In this document: positions 22,901 to 33,410 of the stretch, piece after piece
How the letters are laid out: each line of letters opens with the position of its first letter
How positions within the stretch are numbered: position 1 is the stretch's first letter
Assembly: GCF_000003815.2 (NCBI RefSeq)
Contig: NC_049992.1
Span: 323,930 to 385,929, forward strand
Direction of reading: 5' to 3'
DNA length: 62,000 nt
DNA from: Branchiostoma floridae
Lineage: Eukaryota; Chordata; Leptocardii; Amphioxiformes; Branchiostomatidae
The notes under the pieces: generated by a model
What the model was told of the DNA's origin: nothing
The model's database searches: none
What the model saw: the letters and a program-made list of their open reading frames with translations, nothing else
Made by a program: the position numbers and the translations under genes

Positions 22901-24193
22901 ATGTTTATTATGGGTAACTGACACCTTTTTTCAAATCTCTTTTCAGAAAACAAATCCAGGAGATAAACTGGCAGAGAAAACATGGCCAGGTCAGTAAAGT
23001 AAACGTCGTTGATCCATTTCACATCTACTGATGTACTAATGAACAGATGGGCTTGGAAAGTTTTTGTAACTTTTGTTGTAGTTTGGGCATATGGCCTTTT
23101 TCATTAGACAATAGGCTAGTTCACAGTTTGAGTTGCACATGTAGTGTGATGCATGGTGGGTTTGGGTTATGTCAAAGTTGAAGGTTCCTATGCAAGTGTT
23201 AACCTTTGACCTCCAGTTTGCATAGTTCAAAGAGAGATAATCTTGTAAAATACCTGGTCGCACATGGCTAAGACTAGCTTGTGACAGAGTGAACTAGAGC
23301 TAGTATAGGGAAGGGTTCCTCCTTTACATGTGAACTTGCATCCAGAGATGGTGATAACTAATGTACAATTTGACAAGGGTCTGAAATGAAAATATTGAAG
23401 GTAAAAATGTTTTATGTCGTACCCACAGATGGCTGCAGGGAATCAGCTGCGAGAGTTGGAAGCCAGGTAAATATTTTCTTATAAATGTCTTACTGTTGTT
23501 ACAATGTATACGTAGTTCAGTGAAGGTATTCACAGAAACTCAATGACTTCAATCAGTGCAAGACAGAATGTGACCTGGATCAACCTTGTGAGAAAGAAGT
23601 AGACGATGAAGCAAGTATGTCTGGTTTACCTTAATGTTACTAGTACTTTGTTTTCTGTAGCTGGGTTGGCCTTGTGAGTAAAAACTAAGTATATGATCGA
23701 GCGTGTCTTTGTAACCTTTACCCTTACTGTGTTTTCCGTAGCTGGGTTGGCCTTAAGCTTGTTTTATTACGAGCGTCTTTTTAACATTTACCTCTGTTGT
23801 TTTCTCTAGCTGGGTCGGCCTTGAGAGTAAGAACTATGAGATCGAGCGAGCGTGTCTTTCTAACCTTTACCCTTACTGTGTTTTCCATAGCTGGGTTGGC
23901 CTTGAGAGTAAGAACTATGAGATCGAGCGAGCGTGTCTTTCTAACCTTTACCCTTACTGTGTTTTCCGTAGCTGGGTCGGCCTTGTAAGTAAGAACTATG
24001 AGATTGAGCGAGCATGTTTGGTTTACTTTAATGTTACTGTGTTTTCTGTAGCTGGGTTGGTCTGGTGAGTAAGAACTACGAGATCGAGCGAGCGTGTCTG
24101 GAACTGGAAGCTGAGATCACCCAGCTGAGAGGTCAGGACCAGAGAGTGGTGAGGAGAGAGGAGGACAAGGAGAACCAACCCATGGAGTACTGA
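19908..24193 (+). CDS. BCAS2: BCAS2 / SPF27, PRP19-complex splicing factor
   Basis: Nine exons: 19908-19982, 20616-20708, 20975-21045, 21601-21702, 21981-22040, 22658-22708, 22947-22989, 23429-23466, 24052-24193. All junctions are GT-AG and phases agree, giving 224 residues (human protein is about 225). Recognised by [11 protein letters not shown]-like ([12 protein letters not shown]), [50 protein letters not shown] and [19 protein letters not shown], which match the Breast carcinoma amplified sequence 2 family. Its known role is as a core subunit of the CDC5L/PRP19 (NTC) complex, in the nucleus, needed for spliceosome activation. The C-terminal half is predicted coiled coil. The acidic end is [10 protein letters not shown]. 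Exon 9 is preceded by a tandem array of five decoy copies of its own acceptor and start (23661-24051). Confidence 0.97.
20770..20931. mobile_element. fragment of MITE family with TACTGTAAATGCA ends
   Basis: Contains GTGGTTTTAAGTTCGCGGT and ends AACATTTCTGCATTTACAGTA. The left end is missing or degenerate. Other members are at 40738-40943, 44597-44629, 52960-53062 and 53256-53449. Confidence 0.75.
21113..21312. mobile_element. inverted-repeat element in BCAS2 intron 3
   Basis: GCAATTACTCAAGCAACTGA at the left is mirrored by CAGTTGCATGAGTAATTGCT at the right. The right arm, with TATCTTATTACCTGGACATC beyond it, resembles 27555-27615 and 26720-26750. It may be a foldback made from two inverted Penelope-like 3' tails. 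Confidence 0.6.
22441..22606. mobile_element. foldback MITE, copy B, in BCAS2 intron 5
   Basis: Starts ATCTCCAAGCAGATCCTACG and ends GATCTGCTTGGAGAT, arms about 55 bp. Same family and length class as 12127-12281. It ends 52 bp before the exon 6 acceptor. Confidence 0.88.
23661..24051 (+). repeat. tandem array of five decoy exon-9 acceptors/starts in BCAS2 intron 8
   Basis: Exon-like starts CTGGGTYGGCCTT occur at 23661, 23742, 23810, 23891 and 23972, each preceded by a TTTTCYRTAG-type acceptor. The true exon 9 starts at 24052. Spacings are 81, 68, 81, 81 and 80 bp. Each unit carries about 45 bp of exon ([11 protein letters not shown] in frame in the better copies) plus the end of the intron. 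From 23810 or 23891 the frame stays open through following units, but the final 80-bp step shifts it to a TGA just inside exon 9. The copy at 23661 has a stop (AACTAAG), and 23742 is partly deleted. Confidence 0.92.
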
Positions 24194-25151
24194 ACACTTT
24201 CTTCCGCTGTAATCAGTAGTGCTAAAGAGCGAGGCACTTATATTTTGTACTGTACAGTACATATTTAACCTAAAGATTAACACAGACACAAAGTAGGAGT
24301 GGGTACTGGTACTCTGGGCCAGAACTGGATGGGAAAAGCACTTTAGAACGGTCTAAAAAAACTAGCTCTCAGGAGGAAATTTATCCTGGATACCAGACTG
24401 TTTCCAAGACCTACACAGGCCAGCTCCTCGGCACCAGGGCCCACACAGACTAAGCCCTTGGCTCCAGTGCCAACATGCCCCCAAGGAAAGTTTGCCACGA
24501 CCCTGAGTTAGCCTGACTAAAATAGCGCTCATAGCGGCCGGCCTTACAATTGCCGCCACCCTAGGAGGGGGTCATTAACCCCAGCCAGCGAGAGATTGTG
24601 TAAACACAGGCTATGCCCTGAGTTAGTCTGTGTAGGCCATGAAAATAGTCTGGCATGCAGGCTTTAGATTACTGTGAATCTGGAAATACATTTACAGTAA
24701 GTGTGCTGAGTGAAACGTGCCTGTTTTCATTCCTTGCCAAAATGTCTACCACTCGGTGTAGAAATCTACTTGAGTTTAACAAGTCCAGCTTGTTTTGAAT
24801 TGCAGTGAGTGGCATTTGGAAAATCACCCAGAGTAGTAAACTGAATGGAGATATGATGCTGTATATGTTTCTGTGTAAAGATGTTGAAGTGTGTTTTTTT
24901 TTGTTTCTAATCGTTTGTCAGTCATAAGAAGCACTTATGTATGTTCCTTGATAGTTTACAATGTTAATGTCTGTGTTGTGTTGCGTAATACTGTTCTGTC
25001 ACTAAGAACACAAAGTATGGCAGAATATAATGTCTGGACCAAAATCTTGACTCTTGTGTCTATTTTTGACATTTGGTGTACCTTCTAGTGCAAAGTGTTG
25101 CAACTACAAATGTAGCAATCACAACAGCAGTTGCCAGAATGAATCAAGAGA

Positions 25152-25157
25152 ATTAAA
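25152..25157 (+). terminator. possible BCAS2 polyadenylation signal (ATTAAA)
   Basis: ATTAAA variant about 960 bp after the BCAS2 stop, in an otherwise simple 3' region. No AATAAA is closer that I could see. Weak evidence. Confidence 0.3.
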
Positions 25158-25429
25158 ATGAAGAAGAACAAGTTTGTCTTTGTAATTCATACACCTTTTA
25201 ATTGTATGCAAATACATTACAATGTTACACTATTTTTATATATACATGTGTCCATATATTCAATTCAAAGTAACTGAAACAAAATAGGCCACCTCAATGT
25301 ATTAACTTGAGAAGGCAGGAATGCCTGTTGTACAAAAAAGTCTTTTACAATCGATATCAGCACTAAGAATATTTAGATTACGCTACACAGTGACAACTGC
25401 ACTGCAACAATAGCTTAATGCACTATGTA

Positions 25430-25745
25430 ATGACCCAGTCAGTACAGTTCTTGCCTTGAATGTGGGTTTGATACCCAACCATGTCATACTTAATCCAAAC
25501 GACAAACTTAACCCAAATCACAACCCTCGCCTAAACGGGGCACAACAAACTAAATCGGACAGTGAGTGAGTGCGTGAGTGAGTACATACTATTCTGTATT
25601 ATGAGCACTCAGCACACATGGGGTTGAGTATGGAAGTTGAAGACGAGCCAATACCAAAGGACTAGCCTCTTGCTATAGTATGATCTGTGCTCGCAAGCAC
25701 AACGGTGTGGCCCAAGGGCTGGGGGAATGATGGGAGAAGGACCTT
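25430..25745 (+). mobile_element. tRNA-derived SINE
   Basis: A B-box-like GGGTTTGATACCC occurs near 25465. The tail has GAGCACTCAGCACACATGGG, GAGTATGGAAGTTGAAGACG and GTGTGGCCCAAGGGCT, shared with the better preserved SINE at 58082-58380. A GAGT-rich insertion lies between head and tail. Confidence 0.7.
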
Positions 25746-26171
25746 AAGTAGCTTAGAGTAGTCCTTGTGCTATCTGCCAGACTTGTTCCCCTCCTCCACA
25801 TAGAGCTGCATCTGTTGTAGGCAAGAGCACGGTTAGATATTCATCAATGGATAAAATCTGAACTTCATTTTCAACATCGTCAACAGTGCCACAAAACTTC
25901 TAAAAAAATGAAGTAAATCAATCTAGAATTTGCCCCTAAAAATTACAGGAACAAGCAATTAGATGTTATCACAAGTACAACATGTATACCATAGTAGGGA
26001 GTTATCACACTGCTGTGCTCGAAATTCCTTTTTCAGCCAGGTTGCCAAGGCCGCAACCTGAGTCAAAAGCCANNNNNNNNNNNNNNNNNNNNNNNNNNNN
26101 NNNNNNNNNNNNNNNNNNNNNNNNNNNNNNNNNNNNNNNNNNNNNNNNNNNNNNNNNNNNNNNNNNNNNNN

Positions 26172-26530
26172 NATAGTATCGTATAAAGACCGCTCTAGCA
26201 CATTTAACGTTAGTCGGAAAATTGACTTAGTGAAATCTTATAGTGGTGATGATAGTCCACGTCGTGTCTTATTTATGGTTTAGAATGTAGAGCGTGCAGT
26301 AAAAGGGGGAGGGGCAGCGATTAAAAAAGCCGGTAGGGCTGTTAGCACAAAGTTCATGGATTTTACGGTTGCAGCATGGTTTCATACAATTATTTTTTTA
26401 TTGGTTGAATGTTCGATAGTTTGTTTGTAACCAACGTCTTACAGTACTTACATCCACAACCGGCTGCTGCTATGTTCTGTAATAATATCTTCCCAGATTG
26501 TCCTCGGAAAGCACTGAATAAGCCTCCGTG
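26172..26530 (-). repeat. inverted partner of the repeat at 19055-19413
   Basis: Reverse-complement match, starting directly at the edge of a 100-N gap (ATAGTATCGTATAAAGACC) and ending at GCACTGAATAAGCC. The gap may hide the rest of the element. Confidence 0.85.
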
Positions 26531-26535
26531 TATCA

Positions 26536-26713
26536 GTTTGCATACGATCCTAACGATTTAGTGGTTAAACCAGTTTTTCTAGTTAGCTGTACTGGTATTG
26601 AATTGTTCTGACTAGTTCATTCTTTCAAAGCTGAAGAAGAGTGATGGATGTCACTCGAAACGTCCGGAAATAAATATCCGTTTTTATCCAGTTGTAGAGA
26701 TTGAATTGTATTT
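26536..26713 (+). mobile_element. 3' region of Penelope-like element, copy 2
   Basis: Near-identical to 236-414. Only a few positions differ (CTTTCAAAG versus CTGCTTTTG just before the hammerhead-like motif at 26631-26664). No GIY-YIG ORF precedes it, so this is a 5'-truncated insertion, as expected for target-primed reverse transcription. Confidence 0.75.
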
Positions 26714-27499
26714 TTTTAAATATTGCTTACCTGGATGTCTAACCTTCATAAACGTATGTTCAGCTCCATTATCTTTTCTTCCAGTTACATGTTGTATCTT
26801 ATCAAGAAATAAAAATATGCACGTAGGTGGGGGGAAAGCGGTGTTCCTACTGCAAAATTTCAGCTTGCACACTGCTACCCAGCTTTGAACTTAGGTTGTG
26901 CTTTGAAGCAAAATGTGGTTGCATTTGCAAGTTTACAAGTGGGTAATTCGAGCACTGTACAGATAGACACAACACGTACCTTGATGACGTTTGAAGTCAT
27001 GGTTTGAGAGGAATGATCCTGGCGTTGGGCATCCTCAGACTGTCACTGTCTGCCTCTACCCAGGGGAAATTCTGCATGGAAGAGCATATATATTACAGAT
27101 GTTACACATGCATGGTCTAGATCACACCAATAGGTTGTTATCTTACAGTATAGCAGCAAGTACGCCTGAAATGTCACTTAAGTGGGGATCCCTACTTGCA
27201 AAATTTACAGGACCCCAAGCTTCAGTTGTTATGGACGTCATCTCTATGGGAAGTACAGCTAGAGCCACACTTGGAGCTTTTGATGTGTACCTTAATTGTA
27301 ACATCAGGTACAGGTACAGTATTCATTTACAGAGGTTTAGGCACATTAAAGAACGCACCACACTTATCAACTGCAGTTAGGGTCATTCCAGGTGATAGTA
27401 GATCAAATGTCTTAGTCCGTTTCTGCACAGTTTTTTTTTTTTTTTTTTTTACCTACTGTTGATGTACAAAATTGGTGTGTACCTCTCCAACTAGATCTA

Positions 27500-27625
27500 G
27501 ATTTAGTGTCACTTACGAAAACTGCTGGATTGCAGTTGAAACGTCTGACCGTTTCCAAAACCATATCCAGTTGCTTGAGTTACTACTTTTTGGTGTATCT
27601 TATTACCTGGATGTCTAACCTACAT
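27500..27625 (+). mobile_element. Penelope-like 3' tail fragment of a second family
   Basis: CTGCTGGATTGCAGTTGAAACGTCTGACC resembles the stem plus GAAACGTC end of the hammerhead-like motif, but lacks a good CTGANGA core. The sequence downstream (TATCCAGTTGCTTGAGTTAC, TATTACCTGGATGTCTAACC) is shared with 21265-21325 and 26727-26750. Confidence 0.45.
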
Positions 27626-28077
27626 CGACGAGGTGTGCCTAATTACTGATAGGTTACCGATTATGCAAAATAAACTAAAGTAGAAGACTGTCCCTCCCAC
27701 CTGTACGAGCTGCTGCTGCTCCAAACTTGCTGCTGCAGAGTCTTGTGTGTAGACATGGATGCTGAACGTCACATCTAAATACAGGGAAATATGCACACGA
27801 TTGTAGGTTAAGCAGATGTAAATAATCACTGCAGGGCTTAGTCTGTGCATACTGCATCTCGTGCAAGTTCACTTTCATGTGACTGCAATGTATCAACAAA
27901 GTTCCCAAATTTGTGCAAGTTTATCAGAAAATCACATTAATATATGAATAACCAGACAATGCGGAGGGCCCTTTACACATTAATACAGAGTCAGACAGGA
28001 AGGGCCACCTTGATTCACAGACATCACAGTCAGTTCCAGAAACTGAATTACAGTCTAGAGTACATTTTCCTCCCCCA

Positions 28078-29838
28078 TAGTCCATGGGCCAGAGGAAAAA
28101 TCGGTACCTCCGAGGTGGCAAATTCTCCTTGTTATTTTTGAATAGTAGAAGGCCTGTGGCATATATTTTGACGTGATAGCCATTCTGGTATGGTAGCTTT
28201 CTACCGGCTATCACCCTTCAAACCTATCACCACCTAAATGATCTGGAAATTTCGTGTCTTCAACAAGGGGGAGGGGCAAAAAATTAAACATCAATATTTT
28301 TCCACGAAAATTCACAGGCTGGTAGAACCTGCTAAGAGGATCATAAAAATATCAATTGATTTTTGATATTGTGATTCAACACGAAATTATGACTGCCTAA
28401 AATCATATTTTTTGGTGATTTTCTGGTGAAAAATATATACTTTACTTTCCAATATCGTTCATTTATTCACATTACCTATGAGGCCTTGCCTGATGAGTTA
28501 GACTTACCGTATGTATCCTTCTCTGCATATTAAGCTTTAAATGATCGAAATCCATCAATGAAATCCGGAGATATGAATGTGTGAAGAATGACACATCTGC
28601 CAGCTTATAGTGACAATATCGTTGCTAAGGCCGTTGCTAAGGCTGTTGTTAAGGAGGTTTCAGATCGTACTCCACAACAAAACTGATGCAAATTACTTTT
28701 CTGTAGTATTTTACTCTGATTACATCAGTAGAAGTACAAGGAATCATGTTAAAATGTTTAACATGTAACAGATGCAGAAATGTGTTTTTTTTACGTCATT
28801 TCTTTCAGAATCGTTAGCAAAACTGTTGCTAAGGCCGTTGCTAAGGGTGTACTCTGTCATGTTTCAAGCCAAAACAGCAGAGAGTCAAGTTCTCTGACGC
28901 GTGATTTTGCTCCTGTCATCTTGTAAATCATACTTAACTGTGAAAAATATCATAATTGATTGGAAATGTTAATTTGGGCTCTACATGGGGGTTATACGGA
29001 TACCTGAAAAAGAATTACCTTGATTTCACACATTTTTTTACAAATCTTTTGCTCTTTTTCGTCATTTAGTAGATACCTTACTAAAATTCACAGCGTATAT
29101 CTAGTATGCCGCACACAATGAAAAAGGCTCTGCATGGGGGTTACCAGGGCACCACATATGTGACACCGTTTAAAGGGGCATTCCACTCCAAAAGGGGGTG
29201 GTGTTTTCCAATAGATAATGTGTCAATGAATAGTATAATCAGCCGAATTTTGTGGAATTCACCTTGGGATGAATTGCGCGATATGTGTTTTGGAAAACAA
29301 TATGACACTCAGTAAACCCATGCAGACCCTACACATGCATTCCCTATACGCATATTAGACACTTTGTTTATCATGCATATTTTGGAATAAATGAGGATCG
29401 CTAAGCACACTGAGAATGCAAATTGCTCATAAGATAGCAAAGAACACATAACAAGGCGAGATTTCTTAGCAATCCTGAAATTAGTTTTGTAACCTCACCT
29501 AAAAGTTTTGCATTGTATTCAGCCATAGGATTAATTCAATTAGAGGGTACTTGGGGAGTTTGGTAGAAGACTGAATGCTTTTGAGGCACGCGAAGCAACT
29601 GGGTACTTTATCATATCATGTGAAGACGTATGCATTTATTACTTCCTAAAATCAATATCTATCGGAAAATAACACTCCCGTGTGAAGTGGAATGCCCCTT
29701 TAATACACAGGATACGTAGCTGCAGGACTTTGTCATGCATATTGAAAATTTATCTAGAAACAAGACAACAAAAAAAGGTCAAGAACAAGGCTACTCTGGG
29801 ATGAACACGTACAAGTATATTGTACTTTTCTTGATCAA
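28078..29838 (+). repeat. left arm of a 6.6-kb inverted-repeat structure
   Basis: From TAGTCCATGGGCCAG inward to GTACTTTTCTTGATCAA, this arm is the reverse complement of 33411-34637. Without a 535-bp insertion (29168-29702) it is about 1226 bp, the same as the right arm (1227 bp). Identity looks above 93%. There is no coding potential. It contains GTTGCTAAGGCCGTTGCTAA-type direct repeats and two related blocks of TTCTCTGACRCRTRATTTTG (28890 and 29838). Confidence 0.9.
29168..29702. mobile_element. MITE inserted in the left arm, TTTAAAGGGGCATTCCACT ends
   Basis: Ends are AAAGGGGCATTCCACT and AGTGGAATGCCCCTTT, a clean terminal inverted repeat. The homologous right arm (near 33540) lacks it and shows the empty site GTGACACAGGAT, read on the minus strand. 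Sequence on both sides continues in register. ACAC on either side is a possible 4-bp target duplication. No transposase is seen in its 535 bp. Confidence 0.85.
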
Positions 29839-30811
29839 GTTCTCTGACACATAATTTTGCTACTCTTATCTTGATAGAATTGTGACAGTCTTTTTCACTT
29901 TAATTTGCACATATGAGCACCTTCAAAAATATGATTGTATGAGAAACCAGGCATACTATGCTGAGGTCGGAAGATTGAAGTCGGCCAAATTGAGTAATCC
30001 TTTGTGATAGGTAGGTGGAACTATGAACAGCCATATGATAAACCCTTGAGTGTTTCCGTTATTGAGGCCTGGGCCGCCCTAAGAGGCCCTTAAAAATCAA
30101 ACAATTTATTGCCGAAAATTACTGAAATTACGATGGCTACCCTCATAGATCTAAATTAATATAATAAATGAAGATGTGAAGAAGTTTTGTATTTCCACAT
30201 AGGAAATGGGATCCTTTCTTTTACAGTCCATCAGGTGAGGATAAAGAGGATTTGATTGGATTTGAGAGGATGTAATAGGGGGTTACCTGATTGACTAAAA
30301 GCAGAGTTTTAATCTCTCAGAATTTTAGTCATTTCTAAGGCGTAATACCTCCCATGCTTCCTTTTTACATTGAAGGTAATGCACCTGGTGTATGTATTAT
30401 TGTTGATGGAAAAAGGAAAATCTACTTAATGAAGAAATATTACTTGTTGTCTTAATTTTTTACATTGGGCCACACAGAAGACGAGCCAGATCAGGGTATT
30501 GGCAGGGTATTTTGGGGTTTGGGACCATGATAAATCGGGTACTGAGAGGAGGTAAGTTATGGAGACTTTTGGTATAGCAGTGAAAACCACACATAAACCA
30601 TCGTGCAAACTTCATATGGTCACAATAATGAGAAGGGCTCTGTATGATACAGATCTTTGATTTCACAACCCTTGTTTTATTTTCACCCCGTTTCGGTGAT
30701 CGTCTGTCACAATCCTCAGGGCAATTCTGACTCGTGCACTGTACTGCAGCTATAGTCGTTGCTACTTACAGATGCAAATACATCATTGGAAATCAAGCAA
30801 GGACTGTGAAA

Positions 30812-30977
30812 TACAGTAGAAGCCGCTTAATTGCACACCCCATTTGCCAATTAACCGTGTGGTGCAATGATATGCGAAGTTATCCAGCTGGACCGCATCA
30901 GTTCGGGATTTTGGGATTCCGTGCAATTAACAGAAGTGTGCAGTAATACATTGTACGATTAACTGGCTTCTACTGTA
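30812..30977. mobile_element. Tc/pogo-like MITE with TACAGTAGAAGCC ends
   Basis: TACAGTAGAAGCCGCTTAAT faces GATTAACTGGCTTCTACTGTA, ends flanked by TA. The 166-bp length and CAGT ends resemble pogo/Tigger-type nonautonomous elements, known to duplicate TA. The family name is inferred. Confidence 0.75.
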
Positions 30978-31094
30978 GCCTTTATAAAAGTACAAAATAT
31001 GTTTATTATCTACGTACAAGATGTTTGAGAAGAAGGGCATGGTCACAAAGGAACACAAGCGTCGACTATATTTACCGATAGTTTTGAATAGTTC

Positions 31095-31178
31095 TAGTTA
31101 ATTGCACGGAATCCCCAAATCCCAAACCTTTAAATTTGCATGGTCCGGCTGGAGCAGCATGGGGGTCTCGATAGTGAA
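31095..31178 (-). mobile_element. partial copy of the TACAGTAGAAGCC MITE cut by a gap
   Basis: GTTAATTGCACGGAATCCCC followed by ATGGTCCGGCTGGA matches the reverse complement of the interior of 30812-30977. The copy runs into the 100-N gap at 31179. Confidence 0.65.
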
Positions 31179-32184
31179 NNNNNNNNNNNNNNNNNNNNNN
31201 NNNNNNNNNNNNNNNNNNNNNNNNNNNNNNNNNNNNNNNNNNNNNNNNNNNNNNNNNNNNNNNNNNNNNNNNNNNNNNAAAGCTCATGCAAGTAGGTGGG
31301 GGAAAGCAGTGTTCCACTGCTGCAAAATTGATAGTATCAATGAAGACTCACATAAGACAGTATGTTATGAAAAACATGGAGTCTAAACCATTGAAGGCCT
31401 ACAGTCATATGGAGGCATAAGGGCTGTAGAATAGCCCAACAGACAAAACAAGCAGGTAATGCAAGACAAAAATAGGAAGATGCCAAATCATATGCATGGA
31501 CCAATTTCTTGTTTTAACCTGATGAAGACATGCGAGACTGGAAAGCCTTTGGTGTTGGGGTCAGAGAAGTGGTGACCTTTACCACAGTGCCACAGACTAA
31601 TGACCTTCCAACATTAGGACAATCGCAACACCGGTCGGTAACACACAAGTCACATCACCTCCTTTCTGACAGGAGACATGCCCATTTTCTTACATTGTAT
31701 GAAATATCTAATGTATGTATGAACGTTCCCTCTGACCAGTATCTCAGACATGCCCAACGTTAAACTAGAGGAAGTCCGACTTGTGACTTCCACACTTGAT
31801 TCAAGATGTCAGTTCAGTCCGACCAAGGACGTTATGTTCTTGCATGGCAGGCACTGTGAAATATGTATACACTAACATATTGACTACATTCATCTTGTTG
31901 TAATGTTTGAAGACTTCAATTTTTGCGAACTGGCAAAAACCTAAGGCCTCAAATCGTCAAAGCTATTAAAGGCAACTAAAACGTATATCAGACCATTTTC
32001 ATATGCCCGTTACACCCTCGTTCTCATTGAAATGTCGAATATGGCATTTTTTTGGTCGAAAAATAAATCGGCTTTATTTTCAGTGAAAACTACGTGGTTG
32101 TTTAGGAAAATTCCTCCTTTAACCATAGCCAAAAATGGCAACTTATTATTTTCGGCCCCATTGGTAATGCATTACAGGGCATGT

Positions 32185-32570
32185 AACAAACGTTACCGGT
32201 AACATTTGTTACAACAGTGAACTTTACCCTGTTTTCTTCGAAAGGACTCACCTTATTGACTACATCATTTAGGTATAAGTGGACGTCCCTCAGAGGAACA
32301 TTTAAAAAGTGGGCAGCTTTTTTACACCAGGTCAAAAAGAAAGCTTAGACAGCATCGAACAATCTATGGTAACGTTTGTTACAGTCATTTCTGTACAACA
32401 TTTTGTTAAGCGAGGTGGGATACAAATGACAGTCAACAACCCTTTCTTGTTTCTTTAAAAAGCCAGAAAAACTGTACAGCGTCACAAAAACGATCATTTC
32501 TAGTCTTATACGTGGATAATATAACCGTGGCAACCATCGTACTCGTGGTGGTAACGTTTGTTACAGAGTC
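32185..32570. repeat. three spaced GTAACGTTTGTTACA motifs
   Basis: Near 32190 (with an adjoining inverse AACAAACGTTACC), near 32369 and near 32551, spaced about 180 bp. The motif is an imperfect palindrome. Its function, if any, is unknown. Confidence 0.5.
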
Positions 32571-33410
32571 TGGCGACAGGCATGAACCACCTCACACAGC
32601 CTCCAAGATCAGTGGCAATAGTCATATGACGTGATCGGTCAGAAGGCCTGGACAGCTAGTTTCAACGATCCTTAACCGCAATAATTGTTATGGAAATTTA
32701 TTACGATGGAGTGCCCTTGAAATGTTATACTTTTAAAATGGTTGTAAAGTCCGGAATCAATTCAGCCGCGGCTGCCATTTCTTGACTTGTATTATGCAAT
32801 AAACCAGTATTATTAACCAATACGAATGTTGTTGTGCATCTTTTGTAAAACATTACAGGGGTTGTGGAAAAGTGAAGGAACCAGTGATGTTGTCTATAAT
32901 TTGCTCCATATCAAGGCGTAAAGTCAGGCGACAGCATTTCGACATTTAAATGAGAACAAGCCTACAGGCTCAATGATAAAGAAAATTCCCTTAGGCATTG
33001 GAGACCATCCTAGTTCTAGGCACATGCACATGTGGAAACTTGTAGGTTGTAAGTTTTGTAATATTTACAGCAGTGTAGAAAAAGGCATCGGTAGTTTTGT
33101 ATCCAGTGTGTCAAGTTTTACAAGCCTGCCAGAATCTTCAGTTAGCTACGTTTTACACCAGATATTACACTGCTCCATTCTAACGGGTCTCGATACATGA
33201 AAATTTTGTTATAGACTTTGTTTTTGGTTTGCCCTTATGTTAACAAATGAATGGTCAGGCATAATATCATACCATTAGACTAAGTGTGTTGCAGTTTGTC
33301 CAACGCAGCAAACCTGCACTGTACCTGATATATAGTCAATGAGGTTATATAGACATGTCTAGATATGCCTATATATGTCGATATAACCTCCTTTATAATG
33401 TATACCATCA

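Larger units (their letters stand above)
29839..33410. other. spacer between the two long inverted arms
   Basis: 3.6 kb with no coding exon that I can support. Holds a MITE (30812-30977), a partial copy of it at a 100-N gap, and three spaced copies of GTAACRTTTGTTACA near 32190-32560. The rest is AT-rich. If the structure is a transposon, no transposase is recognisable in the assembled part. Confidence 0.5.

Noticed and set aside
27196-27462. ORFs between 26991 and 27462
   Set aside because: No splice structure or family features; they end in a poly-T run and lie among repeats.
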